Assembly (NCBI GenBank): GCA_024516155.1 | Contig: JAJJXM010000028.1 | Span: 248,001-312,000, forward strand | Length of the DNA stretch: 64,000 bases | Source of the DNA: Pyronema omphalodes | Lineage: Eukaryota; Ascomycota; Pezizomycetes; Pezizales; Pyronemataceae | Reading direction: 5' to 3' | Shown here: positions 61,868 through 64,000 of the stretch, in pieces | Position numbering within the stretch: position 1 is the stretch's first letter | Layout of the letters: every line of letters begins with the position of its first letter | Program-made: the position numbers and the translations under genes | The notes under the pieces: model-generated | Database searches by the model: none | What the model saw: only the letters and a program-made list of their open reading frames with translations | What the model was told of the DNA's origin: nothing

Positions 61868-62784
61868 CATGCAAAGTCTGGGAGGAAGCTTGCCTTTTAA
61901 GTACAAGTAGGGGTCGAAGAGTGGAGTTGGCGGTAGTATAATGCGTCGGATCGGCTAAAATATTCAGTGATGCAGGTCCAAAGGTGGAGGATCGGGGGCC
62001 GACAACCACAAATGGCCGACACACGTCTACCTTGTCCGGCTCTGGTAGCGGCACGCAAAATTTCGCCGAATCTGCCGTGCTTCCTACGCTTTCTCCGAGC
62101 GCCGCTGCATTGAATAGAACATACCATATATTCACGGGGAATGGGTTGAACGTTTAGCTCACATCGGGGGTCCTTAAACGGATAACCCCCTCTTCATTGC
62201 CGTTCAAGACAACCCCCTAAGATATGATAATATGTAGTGGTGTAGTAAACCAGTGCTATCATGCACTAAAGAATAACGAAGGTATCCAACAAAGCTAATA
62301 TTCTCGTAACAGAGCTTGCCAGTGCATAGCTTACAAATAACAAAACGAGAGACCGAATACTTATGAATATGTAAACAATCCCAATGAACCAATCCGGTAA
62401 CAGAAAAAGAAGACCTCAAAGGAAACAGAACATAAAGTAACATATAGTGCTTCATGCTTTGCTATGAACATATGCCGTAAAAGACCTACAGATACGTAGG
62501 TATGCCATAAAAGAAAAATAAGTATGATAAGTAATGTAAATCCCGAGAATATGAAAACATCATGAAAATGAAATGGTATCCCAAATCTCCCCCTTAGGTC
62601 CGTCATTGCCGTACTCTTCGTCTCTCCCATATCCTTTGAATGTCGTCCCCTACCATACGCCCCATGACGTAACCCATTGCCCTAGGTTTCGTATTCCCAT
62701 CCATCCCATTCGTGCCCCACCTGTAGAAACCGACACCCCACACCCACATCCGACGCCTTAGACTTCACGTTGAGCATCGGCCAT
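61868..62784. other. Intergenic region downstream of the RRM gene
   Basis: No supported gene; the right part should contain the 3' UTR of the minus-strand RRM gene. A short hairpin GGGGGTCC..GGA..CCCCC lies at 62166-62190, followed by another AACCCCCT copy. Confidence 0.5.
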
Positions 62785-64000
62785 CTAAGCCCAATACCCA
62801 CTCAAGTCAGCGCCTCCATCAGTATGATCCGCAGTTTCATCCGCCCAGCTCTGTAAATCCTCCTCCATATCCTCCTCCTGAGTTTCCGTAGTTTCTGATC
62901 CCCCCTGAAACTCGACATCCTGTAATTCTTCCCCACCATCTTCCGCAAAGGCCATATCACCCGAAAAAACATCAAACCTATTTCTCCCTCTAATATCCTC
63001 TGAAACTCTTCTATATTTCTCTTGCTTCCCATAATAATTGCCCCCCTGATCAGGTAATGGCTGGGCACAATCATCGATACCGAATTCAATTTTGCAACCC
63101 TTATAAGCAGCCCGTGATCGTAAGCAGGTACGGGCAAATAATGCGGCACAGACGGAGTTGAGATTACAGATGATTTCAGATGGAGAGGTGCGGATTAGTT
63201 TCTCGATACGGAGGTTAGCAATGTGGTCCAAGTCGTCACGAAGGCGCTGGTCTGTGATAGAGGGAGAGACTTTGCGGAGACGTAATACGCGGCTGGCTCC
63301 GTCGTTTTGAATTTGGCGGAGGACATTGCGGAGGATTGTGAATTGACGCGAGGGCTCACGGTAGCGAATTTCGACCTGGAGAAGAAGAAGGAAGGCGTCA
63401 GTATAGGCTTATTCTGTTGACTGGTGGTAGATATTCAGGTCTTCAAGCCGGTCTTGAAGATGTAGAGAATAAGGGGAAAAAGGAACTTACACGTCTTCCC
63501 AACACCACCACTCCATTGCGTTTCGCCCACCTAAGATAGTTATCCGCATCCTCAGGATTAACAAAGCTAACACTAGCACAATGATCCTGATTCTTCATCC
63601 AAACATCCACAAGCGGACCACCTTTCACGACGGCCACCAAATCCGCATAAGTCGCATCCTTGGGTAGATTACAAAAGAAGAGAGTTCTTCTAGCCTTGCT
63701 TTCCACCACTTGTCCATCGTTTCCATTATGATTTGCATGGGAGTTGGCATGAGCGGTAGAATGGTGGTTGTTCGTATATCCATACCCATGACCCCCTGCA
63801 GCATGGCGGCTAGACGATTCCCGCTCCGGGGAAGGATAAGAATCCGCAGCACGGTGAGCATGCGAGCCATTTCCGTAGATATGACCATCTCCACGGGTTC
63901 CGTGAATTCCATTCCCCTGCTTCCCGTCGTAGGAGCCGTTGGTAGATGCATTAGGATCCTTGGCTGTGCGAATTGTTGTACGAGTAGGTGTGGCAAAGAG
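62785..64000 (-). CDS. RRM-domain RNA-binding protein, Nrd1-like, 5' end outside the window
   Basis: RNA-binding protein with at least two RRM-like domains. Visible exons on the minus strand are 64000-63491 (open at the window edge) and 63375-62785, with a 115-bp intron (GTAAGT..CAG, phase 0), giving 366 visible residues. From the edge: a Gly/His/Asn-rich low-complexity segment; a first RRM-like domain (RTLFFCNLPKDATYADLVAV, DHCASVSFVNPEDADNYL, WAKRNGVVVLGRRVEI); a second (GASRVLRLRKVSPSITDQRL, CAALFARTCLRSRAAYKGCK); and a strongly acidic tail ending GYWA. The phrases SVSFVN..YLRWAKRNG..GRRVEI and GASR..LR.V.P.IT..RLR.DLDHI recall fungal negative regulator of differentiation (Nrd1)-type proteins. 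Target RNAs unknown; the N-terminal part is missing from the window. Confidence 0.85.

Overview
The window looks like nuclear DNA of a filamentous ascomycete (Pezizomycotina, perhaps Leotiomycetes; the class is a guess). The support is short GT..AG introns with GTNNGT donors, a fungal uricase, a fungal TORC2 Rictor/Ste20-type subunit, a secreted haem-b plus cytochrome b561 protein, and 5S rRNA genes dispersed singly. Gene density is very low: six recognisable protein genes and two 5S genes in 64 kb. The rest is mostly low-complexity sequence, minisatellites and short retroposon-like repeats.

Layout: 1-21.4 kb has no recognisable protein gene. It carries simple repeats, a cluster of a CCGTCGG motif near 11-12 kb and a 5S rRNA gene (minus, about 13.3 kb). 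At 21.4-22.8 kb is a four-exon peroxisomal-type uricase (minus) with an apparent one-base frameshift in its last exon. At 25.8-30.8 kb is a nine-exon TORC2 subunit (Rictor/Tsc11/Ste20 family, plus, 1289 aa). At 36.4-37.7 kb is a single-exon LONRF-type protein (two RING-like modules and a Lon N-terminal domain). The gene-poor tract from 37.7 to 51.8 kb holds a second 5S gene (plus, about 44.3 kb). At 51.8-54.3 kb is a five-exon CDH-type cytochrome/cytochrome b561 fusion (plus), convergent with a three-exon ketopantoate-reductase-family gene (minus, 55.05-56.30 kb).

From 57 to 61.3 kb the sequence is repeat-dominated. Two inverted copies of a LINE-like short element flank a nest of microsatellites, and one copy has a perfect 13-bp target-site duplication. 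Three SINE-like elements follow, sharing a two-stem hairpin with one compensatory pair change. The window ends inside an RRM protein gene (minus, 62.8 kb to beyond 64.0 kb).

The protein genes do not form a pathway or cluster; they are unrelated housekeeping or redox functions. The most interesting signals are the uricase frameshift, the hairpin-bearing SINE-like family, and the LINE-like pair around the (AAAT)n tract. All intron and exon calls come from reading splice signals and family continuity by eye; no alignment was run.
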